From an uncultured bacterium (lineage in GTDB: Bacteria; Bacillota; Negativicutes; Veillonellales; Veillonellaceae), in assembly GCA_905214495.1 (NCBI GenBank), contig CAJMLW010000001.1:57909-121908 (forward strand): a DNA stretch of 64,000 nt. Reading direction: 5' to 3'. Shown in pieces: positions 17,072 through 25,305 of the stretch. The notes below the pieces were generated by a model, which saw nothing but the letters and a program-made list of their open reading frames with translations, made no database searches and was not told the DNA's origin. A program made the position numbers and the translations under genes. Positions within the stretch are counted from its first letter, which is position 1. Each line of letters starts with the position of its first letter.

Positions 17072-17932
17072 TTAAAATCTATAATGTGGATTTAGAGATA
17101 GTTTTTTCAATCTAGCAATACGATCCTGAGTACTAGGATGTGTGCTAAAAAGATTCGACAAACTAGCACCAATACCCATCATAGGGTTAATTATAAACAT
17201 ATGCGCTGTAGCATTATTGGCATTCGGTAATGTTCCATATTTAGAATATTCTTCTATTTTAGCCAATGCCGATGCAAGTCCTAAAGGGTTCTTGCTTAAC
17301 ATAGCTCCACCCTCGTCAGCTAAATATTCACGGGTACGAGAAATACTCATTTGAATAATAACAGCTGCTAAAGGAGCCAAAATAACCATACCAATTAACG
17401 CGAGTGGATTGACATTATCATCGCGATCATAAGACCGACCACCAAAGAACATACCAAAGTGCGCAATAGTAGATATGGCGCCTCCAATAATGGCTGCAAT
17501 AGTACTAATTAATGTATCACGATTTTTAACATGTGTTAATTCGTGACCTAATACGCCCGCTAATTCATCATCTGTTAATAAACGTTGAATTCCGGCCGTT
17601 ACAGCCACCGCAGCATGTTCTGGATTACGACCAGTTGCAAATGCATTTGGTACGTCCGTAGGGATGATATAAACCTTTGGCATTGGTAGTTTACCGTTTT
17701 TAGCCAATTGTTCAACCATACCATATAGTTTTGGGTTTGATTGAGCGGTAACTTGTTGTGCATTGTATTGTGCTAACACAATCTTATCGCTATACCAATA
17801 CGATGCTATTGACATACCTGCAGATATAATGAACATTAACATCATTCCACGAGCGCCGCCAAAGGCATCGCCTAATAATACTAGTATCACTATTAAAGTG
17901 GCTAGTAACATTGTTGTTTTAAAATTATTCAT
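17072..17932 (-). CDS. htpX: Membrane zinc metalloprotease HtpX
   Basis: A 286-residue M48B protease that takes part in membrane-protein quality control. Two N-terminal membrane helices (about 6-22 and 28-47), the zinc motif HELTH (His130, His134), two more hydrophobic segments near 145-195, and the third ligand in SRTREYLADEGGA near 205. The active site faces the cytoplasm in the family. A TATAAT-type extended -10 (TGGTATAAT) overlaps the thrB stop codon at about 17980-17988, so the gene may have its own promoter. No CpxR-like site can be recognised. Confidence 0.95.
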   Translation of the reverse strand: MNNFKTTMLLATLIVILVLLGDAFGGARGMMLMFIISAGMSIASYWYSDKIVLAQYNAQQVTAQSNPKLYGMVEQLAKNGKLPMPKVYIIPTDVPNAFATGRNPEHAAVAVTAGIQRLLTDDELAGVLGHELTHVKNRDTLISTIAAIIGGAISTIAHFGMFFGGRSYDRDDNVNPLALIGMVILAPLAAVIIQMSISRTREYLADEGGAMLSKNPLGLASALAKIEEYSKYGTLPNANNATAHMFIINPMMGIGASLSNLFSTHPSTQDRIARLKKLSLNPHYRF

Positions 17933-17978
17933 AGAGTCCTCCTACATAAGTTTTCGGACTATGCCTTAACTAGATTTA

Positions 17979-18905
17979 TTATACCACATTTTGAATAGTT
18001 GTGGCCCCTGCTGTATCTGCCTCTAACACATATACCTTGTTCTCAATACCATGGAAATCAAAGATTTGCCCCATTGCATCAGCAACTGTTTGTACGTGAG
18101 CTTTATTTGTATATGCAATCAAGGTAGAACCAGATCCACTAATAGTTGCACCATAAGCTCCAGCGGCTTTTGCGGCAGAGAATACCTTATCACAATGTGG
18201 AATCAACGTTTTTCGATACGGTACATGGAGATTATCCTCCAAGGCAACCGCAAGATTATCCAATTGGTTCGTAATTAAACTAGTTACAAATAACGATGCA
18301 TGACTCACATTTTGAACAGCCTCTTTAAAAGGCACATGATTTGGTAATACAGATCGTGCATATTCTGTAGAAACTAATACCTCTGGTACGACTACAGCAA
18401 AATGAAGTGACTCTGGTACAGGGATTACTGTATTCAAGACTTTATCTTTCAAACCTGTAGCGCAACAAAGATTACCAAAAATTGCTGGTGCCACATTATC
18501 TGGATGGCCTTCCATACGATTGGCAATGATGAGTAACTCTTCTTTTGAAAGTGGTTTATTTACGAGATTATTTGCTAGTAAAAGCCCACCTACAATAGCG
18601 GTACTACTACTACCAAGGCCGCGTGATGGCGGAATCAGTGTTTCTGAAGTTATATGACCATATTGTATTGGTTCTTGTGCTTTAGCAAATACTTGTTCAA
18701 TAGCTATGCCGATGAGATTTTTTTTAGGATCTTCTTTTTCTAATAAATTAGCGCCATACCCATGAAATGTATAGCTAAAAGATGTAGCATTTGCATCAGG
18801 TGTAAATTCAAAAATATTATATAGATTTAATGCTAGTCCAAGGCAATCAAAACCTGGTCCGCAATTGGCACTTGTAGCAGGCACTTGTACACGAATTGTT
18901 GTCAT
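17979..18905 (-). CDS. thrB: Homoserine kinase
   Basis: A 308-residue GHMP kinase that phosphorylates homoserine on the way to threonine. The N-terminal VPATSANCGPGFDCLGLAL (8-26) and the ATP loop IPPSRGLGSSSTA (91-103) are the ThrB signature, and the C-terminal GAYGATISGSGSTLIAY is also conserved. It lies four bases after hom, forming a hom-thrB unit. No threonine synthase gene is in the window. The product would also supply threonine to the PduX-type kinase of the cobalamin block, although that link is only metabolic. Confidence 0.95.
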   Translation of the reverse strand: MTTIRVQVPATSANCGPGFDCLGLALNLYNIFEFTPDANATSFSYTFHGYGANLLEKEDPKKNLIGIAIEQVFAKAQEPIQYGHITSETLIPPSRGLGSSSTAIVGGLLLANNLVNKPLSKEELLIIANRMEGHPDNVAPAIFGNLCCATGLKDKVLNTVIPVPESLHFAVVVPEVLVSTEYARSVLPNHVPFKEAVQNVSHASLFVTSLITNQLDNLAVALEDNLHVPYRKTLIPHCDKVFSAAKAAGAYGATISGSGSTLIAYTNKAHVQTVADAMGQIFDFHGIENKVYVLEADTAGATTIQNVV

Positions 18906-18909
18906 AATA

Positions 18910-20199
18910 TTACGCTTCCATAATTCTGATTACACTGCTTACATCTTTCACAGATCGCAAGCTGTTAAAAGAATCAATTAAATTTAAAATATAGGAATGT
19001 GGACATTTAGAAGTCACAATAGCAAGTACTGCTGTTTCAGGATCTTTATTTCGTTGAACAATCGAAAGAACAGAGATTTTTTGCTCTGCTAATTTTGTAG
19101 CAATTTTTGCAAGAACGCCAGTTTTATTATCAACAGCTAATCGCATGTAGTAACTAGATTGTATTTTACCTGGAGAATAAATATTCTTTTGATCAAAGTA
19201 GAATGGTTTAAAACGTCCTGTAGATTCAAAAGCTACATTTTGAGCTACTTCCATAATATCGCTAACAACGGAGCTGCCTGTTGGTAAACTGCCGGCGCCA
19301 CGTCCATAGAACATGGCATCATCAATGCCATTCCCCTTTATATAAATTGCATTGTACGAACCGCGTACAGATGCAAGTGGATGTGTTAATGGTACGAAAG
19401 CAGGGTATACATTGAGAGATAAACCCTTTGACGATTCTTTTGCAATGCCAATAAGTTTAATATTGTATCCGAATTCCTTACCAAAGGAAATATCTTCTGT
19501 ATCAATTTTAGTAATACCTTCTACAGTTACATCCTCAAAGAATATACGACGGTTAAAGCTAATAGATGCCAAAATAGCAAGTTTACGAGCTGCATCTAAT
19601 CCTTCTACATCGGCAGTTGGATCAGCTTCTGCATAGCCTAAATCTTGAGCCTCTTTTAATACATCCCCGTAGCTTAATCCTTCATCTGTCATTTTAGATA
19701 AAATAAAATTTGTTGTACCATTCATGATACCAACAAGTTCTGTAATTCGATTACCGCCAAGGGAATCGTATAATGTTCTAATAATTGGAATACCACCTAA
19801 TACAGATGCTTCAAAACGTAAATCTACGTGGTTTTTATACGCTAAGCCAAATAAATATGGGCCTGCTTCTGCTAATAAATCCTTATTGGCTGTAACAACA
19901 CTTTTTCCATGTTTTAAAGCTGCTTCAACACAATCTTTCGCAAATGTTGTGCCCCCCATTAATTCAACGACAATAGCAATCGATTCATCATTAAGCACAT
20001 CATCAATGTTAGTCACGTATTGTGCAGTGCTTGGTAGTGTAATATTTATGTATTTGTCTGGATTGCGAACAAATATTTTTGAAATCTCGATAGTTACACC
20101 GCTTCTGTTGGTAATCAAATCGACATTATCTTGTAATAAATTAAATGTTCCTTGGGAAACAGTACCAAATCCTAATAAGGCTATTTTAACGGTCTTCAT
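18910..20199 (-). CDS. hom: Homoserine dehydrogenase with ACT domain
   Basis: A 429-residue monofunctional homoserine dehydrogenase. NAD(P)-binding segment ALLGFGTVSQGTF near 8-20, NKDLLAEAGPYLF near 108-120 (catalytic-Lys region), GIMNGTTNFILSKM near 165-178, GYAEADPTADVEGLDAARKL near 200-219. A C-terminal ACT domain (about 350-428, RLAVDNKTGVLAKIATKLAEQ) probably gives threonine feedback. It sits between an ACT-domain regulator-like gene and thrB, a common Firmicute order. Confidence 0.96.
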   Translation of the reverse strand: MKTVKIALLGFGTVSQGTFNLLQDNVDLITNRSGVTIEISKIFVRNPDKYINITLPSTAQYVTNIDDVLNDESIAIVVELMGGTTFAKDCVEAALKHGKSVVTANKDLLAEAGPYLFGLAYKNHVDLRFEASVLGGIPIIRTLYDSLGGNRITELVGIMNGTTNFILSKMTDEGLSYGDVLKEAQDLGYAEADPTADVEGLDAARKLAILASISFNRRIFFEDVTVEGITKIDTEDISFGKEFGYNIKLIGIAKESSKGLSLNVYPAFVPLTHPLASVRGSYNAIYIKGNGIDDAMFYGRGAGSLPTGSSVVSDIMEVAQNVAFESTGRFKPFYFDQKNIYSPGKIQSSYYMRLAVDNKTGVLAKIATKLAEQKISVLSIVQRNKDPETAVLAIVTSKCPHSYILNLIDSFNSLRSVKDVSSVIRIMEA

Positions 20200-20241
20200 A
20201 ATGGTCCTACTCTCTTCTGACTGGTCAATATAGCATTTATA

Positions 20242-20691
20242 TTATGCTTGACCTAAAATTTCTACTTTAATAATTCCTTTCATATTGCGAATATCATGTA
20301 ATAATTCCTCTAAGGAACCTTGCAAGTTTTTGGTTTCGAAAGAAATACTACTATTAGCAATACCCTGTAATGGAATATCTTGATTTATGGTCAAGATACT
20401 TCCATTTTTATCGGCTATTGCTTTTAAAACACTTGATAACATACCTGATTCATTGGACATTGAAACGGTAATGCTAACAATTTTTCCTTGAGCAATCTCA
20501 AAAAATGGAAATACATAATCTTTATATTTATAATAAGCAGATCGACTTAAATCCATTTTCTCAACAGCTTCATTTATGGTTTTTACTTCACCTAGTTTCA
20601 AAATCTCTTTTACTTTAATCGTTTTCTTAATCGCTTCTGGTAAAATATCTTCTTGAACTAAATAAAATTTGTCCTTTTTCGGTTTTGTCAT
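20242..20691 (-). CDS. ACT domain protein (PheB/UPF0735-like)
   Basis: A 149-residue protein with a helix-rich N-terminal part (LGEVKTINEAVEKMDLSRSAYYKYKDYV, HTH-like, about 33-60) and a C-terminal ACT domain (about 70-149, ISFETKNLQ...). It belongs to the PheB/UPF0735 group often found directly before hom. The start is the ATG at 20689-20691, preceded by AAGGAG at seven bases; the frame reaches back to 20745 but overlaps the upstream gene. A role in sensing an amino acid and tuning the hom-thrB operon is inference; no enzyme motif is present. Confidence 0.88.
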   Translation of the reverse strand: MTKPKKDKFYLVQEDILPEAIKKTIKVKEILKLGEVKTINEAVEKMDLSRSAYYKYKDYVFPFFEIAQGKIVSITVSMSNESGMLSSVLKAIADKNGSILTINQDIPLQGIANSSISFETKNLQGSLEELLHDIRNMKGIIKVEILGQA

Positions 20692-20707
20692 ACTAATTCT
20701 CCTTACA

Positions 20708-21694
20708 TTAATTAGATGTTTCCTGAGCAACAAACTGACGTCCATATAAAGTTAATACTGCATACATACCTATAAAAAATGGCACATATTCTGCCATCAC
20801 ACGCCACGACACAGCTATAATACCTACAGTGCCACTTGGTACGAATGGTGCAAAAAGTAAAATGAATAATCCTTCAGCAATACCTGTTCCCCCTGGAGTG
20901 GGTGCAAAATAAAGTATTAAATTCAACAATATCATTCTATCTAATATCGTAATAATTGCTACATCATTAGTAAAAGCAAACATCAATGCCGGTGCTATAC
21001 AGTATAAGCATAATAAACTTAATCCTGATTCGATAAATACAATAAAGGATTGAGTAGGTTTTTTATACAATAATGCAAGCCCTTGATTTAGTGTTTCTAA
21101 TTTCGCTAACCAATCTTTGGTCTTATGTGCCTTAAAACGTTGTGCTAGATTATATACGAATTTCCTCATATATACCGTTTGTAAAAGATATGTTCCTAAT
21201 AAGGTGGCCATGACGGCTAAGAAGGAAAATAGTAATAACATATCTCTTGAAATATATGGTATTTCTATGGAGTCATATAAAAACACAATCGGTAACATGA
21301 CGACTAAAAACATGATTGAAAAAACAGTACGTATCAATACGATTGGAGTTCCCTTACTTATCGGGACATCATAGCTTCTTAATACGAGTACTTGAGCCAC
21401 AGCTCCACCACTGGCACCTGGTGTGAGCATAGCCATAAAATAGTTGCTAAATATAACCCGAAGTACAGCTTTTATTGATAAATGATAACCGCCAATTTTT
21501 ACAAGGCGCTGTAATCTTAATCCATCAAAATACATCCCTAAAGCAAGTACAATAATGGCAAGCAACAAAGATTCACCATTAAAAGTTGTTATTGTTTTAA
21601 GTGCTTCTAAATCGATAGTATAATAAATGATTCCTAAAGATACGGCAAAAAGTAAGACAAACATGAATATGCCGCGTCTCATCATCTTACTCAT
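20708..21694 (-). CDS. Flippase-like membrane protein (LPG synthase TM-domain family)
   Basis: A 328-residue polytopic membrane protein of the UPF0104/YbhN-type family (lysylphosphatidylglycerol synthase transmembrane region without the catalytic domain). About eight hydrophobic segments are visible. Family-conserved pieces are present: GLRLQRLVKIGGY near 60-72, ANYFMAMLTPGASGGAVAQVLVLR near 88-110 (here with SNYF), and APTPGGTGIAEGLF near 265-278. Its start overlaps the deacetylase stop by four bases. Related proteins are proposed lipid or glycolipid flippases; the substrate here is unknown. Confidence 0.82.
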   Translation of the reverse strand: MSKMMRRGIFMFVLLFAVSLGIIYYTIDLEALKTITTFNGESLLLAIIVLALGMYFDGLRLQRLVKIGGYHLSIKAVLRVIFSNYFMAMLTPGASGGAVAQVLVLRSYDVPISKGTPIVLIRTVFSIMFLVVMLPIVFLYDSIEIPYISRDMLLLFSFLAVMATLLGTYLLQTVYMRKFVYNLAQRFKAHKTKDWLAKLETLNQGLALLYKKPTQSFIVFIESGLSLLCLYCIAPALMFAFTNDVAIITILDRMILLNLILYFAPTPGGTGIAEGLFILLFAPFVPSGTVGIIAVSWRVMAEYVPFFIGMYAVLTLYGRQFVAQETSN

Positions 21695-22545
21695 AATAAA
21701 TCCCCATAGTTAATGAGTTCTATATTATGTTGTGAAATATATCTACGTACATTATCGGATGTCATAGCAGATAATTCATCTTGCCAGTGATATCCCCAAT
21801 TATATTGTTTTCTTAGAACTTCATTACTAATGCCTGGATGCGTCATAATTTCATGGACACCAGATAAAGAGCTAACTTGTTTTAAAATCGATAATAATTC
21901 TGTTTCTCCTAAAGCACCACCATTAATCATACCCCAGAAGTATTGTGTAAAGTAAATCCCCTTGTCGCGAATGCTAGGCAATGCTTGAGCAGCCACGGTG
22001 CTCAAACCACATTTCCCCATAATACGAACAGGATTATGCACGCCATTTAAAAATGTTATTTTTTCATTTGGCACACGTATAGCTTTAATTTTATATCGCA
22101 TAGCTTGTTCTAAAACTATAGGTAGAATACTAGGTAATACATGCATGTGTTGGTGTCCATCAATATGAGTTACGTTTACACCAGATTCCATAATTTTAGA
22201 AACTTGCTTTATAATCTCTGTTCTCACTTCATCATAATTAATAGAGCCACTATATATGCGCTTCATAAACTCTATATAATTATCAACAAAAACACCTTCG
22301 TTTGTTACAAGACTAGGAATTTCACTAGGATCACTTACAGGGGCGATTCCTCCCACCAAAGCTATGTGAATACCTATACCCAACTTTGGATATTCCTTTG
22401 CCATATCTACTGCTTCATTAAAAGCAGCACCACTTGCCAATATAGATGTGCTTGTAATAGCACCTTTAGTATGCCCTACGATAATACCTTCATTTATAGC
22501 TGAATGAAGGCCAAAATCGTCAGCATTTATAATTAATTTTGACAT
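21691..22545 (-). CDS. YdjC/ChbG/HpnK-family carbohydrate deacetylase
   Basis: A 284-residue member of the YdjC deacetylase family. Metal-binding pieces visible: NADDFGLH (7-14) near the N-terminus, GIHIALVGG near 57-65, THIDGHQHMHVLP near 125-138 (His-rich) and MTHPGISNE near 235. These enzymes remove acetyl groups from N-acetylated sugars (chitooligosaccharides or hopanoid glycolipids); the substrate here is not known. It is the first gene of a run that includes the flippase-like gene, ACT protein, hom, thrB, htpX, ndk and the adenosyltransferase. GAGG lies seven bases upstream of the start. Confidence 0.86.
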   Translation of the reverse strand: MSKLIINADDFGLHSAINEGIIVGHTKGAITSTSILASGAAFNEAVDMAKEYPKLGIGIHIALVGGIAPVSDPSEIPSLVTNEGVFVDNYIEFMKRIYSGSINYDEVRTEIIKQVSKIMESGVNVTHIDGHQHMHVLPSILPIVLEQAMRYKIKAIRVPNEKITFLNGVHNPVRIMGKCGLSTVAAQALPSIRDKGIYFTQYFWGMINGGALGETELLSILKQVSSLSGVHEIMTHPGISNEVLRKQYNWGYHWQDELSAMTSDNVRRYISQHNIELINYGDLL

Positions 22546-22798
22546 ATGCGTGCCTCTTTATTCGTAAAAACGGGAAAATAATGTTCACCCAGAAAAGATA
22601 TATGTTATTTTAACAAATACAGGTATATAAAATCAATACAAAATAGCAATACTTGTATACTGGAAACGGACTTTTTATATCGTTTTCACATAATTTATAT
22701 ACCCTTCTATCATAGATAATCATATTTTATACTATTATAGAAAATTATATACCCTGTCATCAAAAATGATTGATGACAGGGTATCGTTATAATATATA
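22546..22798. other. AT-rich intergenic region
   Basis: A 253-base gap between two minus-strand genes. It holds a terminator at 22749-22784 for the trmH-ABC operon and, on the minus strand, a weak promoter-like TTGATT and TAAAAT pair 18 bases apart about 60 bases before the deacetylase start. Otherwise it is low-complexity A+T sequence without a convincing open frame. Confidence 0.6.
22749..22784 (-). terminator. Hairpin terminator of trmH-ABC operon
   Basis: A perfect 14-pair inverted repeat (22749-22762 with 22771-22784, 8-base loop) lies 15 bases beyond the trmH-type stop. On the minus strand it is followed by ATAATTTTC, a moderate T-rich tract, so it acts most likely in that direction. 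Confidence 0.78.
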
Positions 22799-23593
22799 TT
22801 AAATTTGTTCTCTTACTTTATACATACATAGGGCGGCCGCAATTGATACGTTTAAAGATTCTATATCACCATACATGGGAATTGTAATAGCCTGATCACA
22901 CATTTCTATAATTTCTCTAGACACTCCATTTCCTTCATTACCGAGTATAATCATGGTTCGTTTAGGATATGAAATGGTATGATAAGGTTTTGCATTTTCT
23001 AGTGAGGTAACATAGGTTTTTATCGTATTATCCTTTATGAAATCATAAAACTCAGATAATGTTACATCTTCAAAAATCGGAATATTACAAAGCGCACTCA
23101 TCGTACTACGTACGCATTTTTCGTTATAAGGATCTACGGTTCCTTTTAACAAGAATATACCTTTTGCACCAGCAGCCACCGCTGTACGAATTATGGTACC
23201 TAAGTTTCCCGGATCCTGTACACCATCTAGTGCGACATATAATCCATCCTCTACTATCAATGAATGCAAATCATTAACACATTTTTTCGCTATACCTAGT
23301 ATACCCTGTCCGTTTACAGAGTGCTCAATTTTATCAAATATTGGATCTTGTACTACATAGACGGAAGAAACAGTAAAACCTTTTTGCACTAGTGGTTCCA
23401 ATTCACTTCGCTTTGATTCTCTAATTAAAATAGAGCGCAAAAAATGTTTTTTTCCTATATCCGTTACAGCACGAATTCCTTCCACCGTATATTCACCAAA
23501 TTTTTGCCGATATTTTCGCTGTTGTAAACTGATAATATGTTTTATAGTCTTATTGTCTTTCGATTGAATATAATCTATTTTTGGTGATTCCAT
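22799..23593 (-). CDS. TrmH/SpoU-family RNA 2'-O-methyltransferase
   Basis: A 264-residue SPOUT methyltransferase with an N-terminal substrate-binding domain (QQRKYRQKFGEYTVEGIRAV, 25-44) and a trefoil-knot SpoU domain. All three motifs are visible: VALDGVQDPGNLGTIIRTA near 118-136, MIILGNEGNGVS near 210-221 and IPMYGDIESLNVSIAAAL near 235-252. Members methylate ribose in 23S rRNA or tRNA; the closest resemblance is the RlmB/YsgA type, but the target is not known. The start lies 19 bases inside the upstream ABC gene, suggesting coupling. Confidence 0.9.
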   Translation of the reverse strand: MESPKIDYIQSKDNKTIKHIISLQQRKYRQKFGEYTVEGIRAVTDIGKKHFLRSILIRESKRSELEPLVQKGFTVSSVYVVQDPIFDKIEHSVNGQGILGIAKKCVNDLHSLIVEDGLYVALDGVQDPGNLGTIIRTAVAAGAKGIFLLKGTVDPYNEKCVRSTMSALCNIPIFEDVTLSEFYDFIKDNTIKTYVTSLENAKPYHTISYPKRTMIILGNEGNGVSREIIEMCDQAITIPMYGDIESLNVSIAAALCMYKVREQI

Positions 23594-25305
23594 AACTCGT
23601 AAAAATCCCCCTTATGTTGCATAAGCTCATCAAATGTTCCATCTTCTACAATCTTACCATAAGAAAGAACTAGAATTCTATTTGCTTTTTGTACAGTTGA
23701 TAAACGATGCGCTACATTTATAATTGTTTTTTCACCACGTATAGTTTCAATACTTTCTTGAATTTGTGATTCCGTATGACTATCGATATTCGCCGTTGCT
23801 TCATCAAGCAATAAAATCGGTCTATTTAAAATCAACGTTCTTGCAAAGGCTAATAATTGCTTTTGGCCATCTGATAATAGCGATCCCAAATATCCTACTG
23901 ATGTTTGATATCTATCTGGCAAAGATTCAATCATATCGTGTAATTTGACCTTTTTAGTAGCGTCTATAATAGTGTCCATAGAGATAGAGGAATCATATAA
24001 ATTAAGATTATCTTGAATCGTACCTTTAAATAAGTATGCATTTTGAAATACATAGCCCATAATATTTCTAATCATTGAAGAATCATATTGGCTAATATCA
24101 TGACCATTAATATAAATGTTGCCTTTTGTAGGTCGCAATATGCCCATCAATAATGAAAGTAATGTTGATTTTCCACTACCAGATAGTCCTACAACACCAA
24201 GATACTCCCCTTTTTTTACTGTAAAAGAAATGTTATTCAAAGCATATACATCACTGTTATCATAGGAGTAATACACCTCTTTTAACTCAATGGTATCAAT
24301 CGTTTTAAATTCATTGGGAACAGTTGTTATCAACTCTCGCTTTGGTTCATCCAAAATAGGAATCAATCGTTCTGCACCGGCCAATGCACTTTGCAAGGAA
24401 TTATATTTATCAGCAATTTCTTTCATAGGTTGAAAGAATCGATCCATATATTGTATAAATGCAAATACCGTGCCTGCATCTGCTACGGATTCTAATAGAT
24501 TTGTCATTGTAAAAATAACAATAAGTGCCACAAAGAACAAACCATCTACGAGAGGTCTAAAAATAGAAAATGTTGTAACCTCAAATATACCGGCTTTTAA
24601 AAACTCACGATTAACAGAATCGTACCGTTGTTCAATACTTCTTTCACCTAAATAAGTTTTTACAATTAATATGTAATTCAACAATTCTTTTATGCTCGAA
24701 TTAGATGCTGCTACAGAAGAACGAACTTGTCTAAAAGCTTTTCTGGAAAATTTTTGATACACCCAGATAATAAACCCCATTATAGGAATCAACAAGGTCA
24801 TAACAATTGCTAAGGGCACATTAATAGCATACATAAAAGCTAATATGCCCAAAATCATCAATGCACTGCTTATGAGTTTTAGTAATACATCTGTATATAA
24901 TGTACGCAATGATTCTACGTCATTGGTAATACGGGTCACCCAATTACCTATAGGCAAAGACTGAAAATCTTCGGCGGATTTATGAAGAATTTTTTCAAAT
25001 ACCGTACTGCGTATATGAAAAATAATTTTCTGCCCAAATGTAGATAATAAATAGTTTTGTAAGAGAATAAAGACAATGCTGCCAACTATAGTTAATGCAT
25101 ATAGTCCAGCATAATGCTGAATAGTATTCAAATCTTTCATAGCAAAGCCTAAATCGATAGCTTGTTTAGAAAGATATGGACGTATAAGCGAGCATAATAG
25201 ATTACTAATAAGAGCTATACTAGCCAAAATAAGTAGCCATAAATAAGGCCTAATATATTTTGTTAAATATATAAATAGGCGCCAATCATTATACTTTAGT
25301 TTCAT
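23575..25305 (-). CDS. Heterodimeric ABC exporter subunit B
   Basis: A 576-residue half-transporter: six-helix transmembrane domain (about 1-310) fused to an ATPase domain. Walker A GLSGSGKST near 373, Q-loop VFQNAYLFKG, Walker B ILLLDEATANID with the catalytic Glu kept, and H-loop NVAHRLSTV. The signature is LSDGQ rather than LSGGQ. It pairs with the next gene (one-base overlap) as a heterodimer like MdlAB, YheIH or BmrCD. The asymmetric motifs imply one consensus and one degenerate ATP site. Substrate (drug, lipid or peptide) cannot be told. Confidence 0.92.
   Translation of the reverse strand: MKLKYNDWRLFIYLTKYIRPYLWLLILASIALISNLLCSLIRPYLSKQAIDLGFAMKDLNTIQHYAGLYALTIVGSIVFILLQNYLLSTFGQKIIFHIRSTVFEKILHKSAEDFQSLPIGNWVTRITNDVESLRTLYTDVLLKLISSALMILGILAFMYAINVPLAIVMTLLIPIMGFIIWVYQKFSRKAFRQVRSSVAASNSSIKELLNYILIVKTYLGERSIEQRYDSVNREFLKAGIFEVTTFSIFRPLVDGLFFVALIVIFTMTNLLESVADAGTVFAFIQYMDRFFQPMKEIADKYNSLQSALAGAERLIPILDEPKRELITTVPNEFKTIDTIELKEVYYSYDNSDVYALNNISFTVKKGEYLGVVGLSGSGKSTLLSLLMGILRPTKGNIYINGHDISQYDSSMIRNIMGYVFQNAYLFKGTIQDNLNLYDSSISMDTIIDATKKVKLHDMIESLPDRYQTSVGYLGSLLSDGQKQLLAFARTLILNRPILLLDEATANIDSHTESQIQESIETIRGEKTIINVAHRLSTVQKANRILVLSYGKIVEDGTFDELMQHKGDFYELWNHQK

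Noticed and set aside
19724..20233. 169-residue plus-strand frame opposite hom
   Set aside because: It lies wholly antisense to a clearly coding gene (hom), has no ribosome site or family features, and is best read as a codon-bias shadow.
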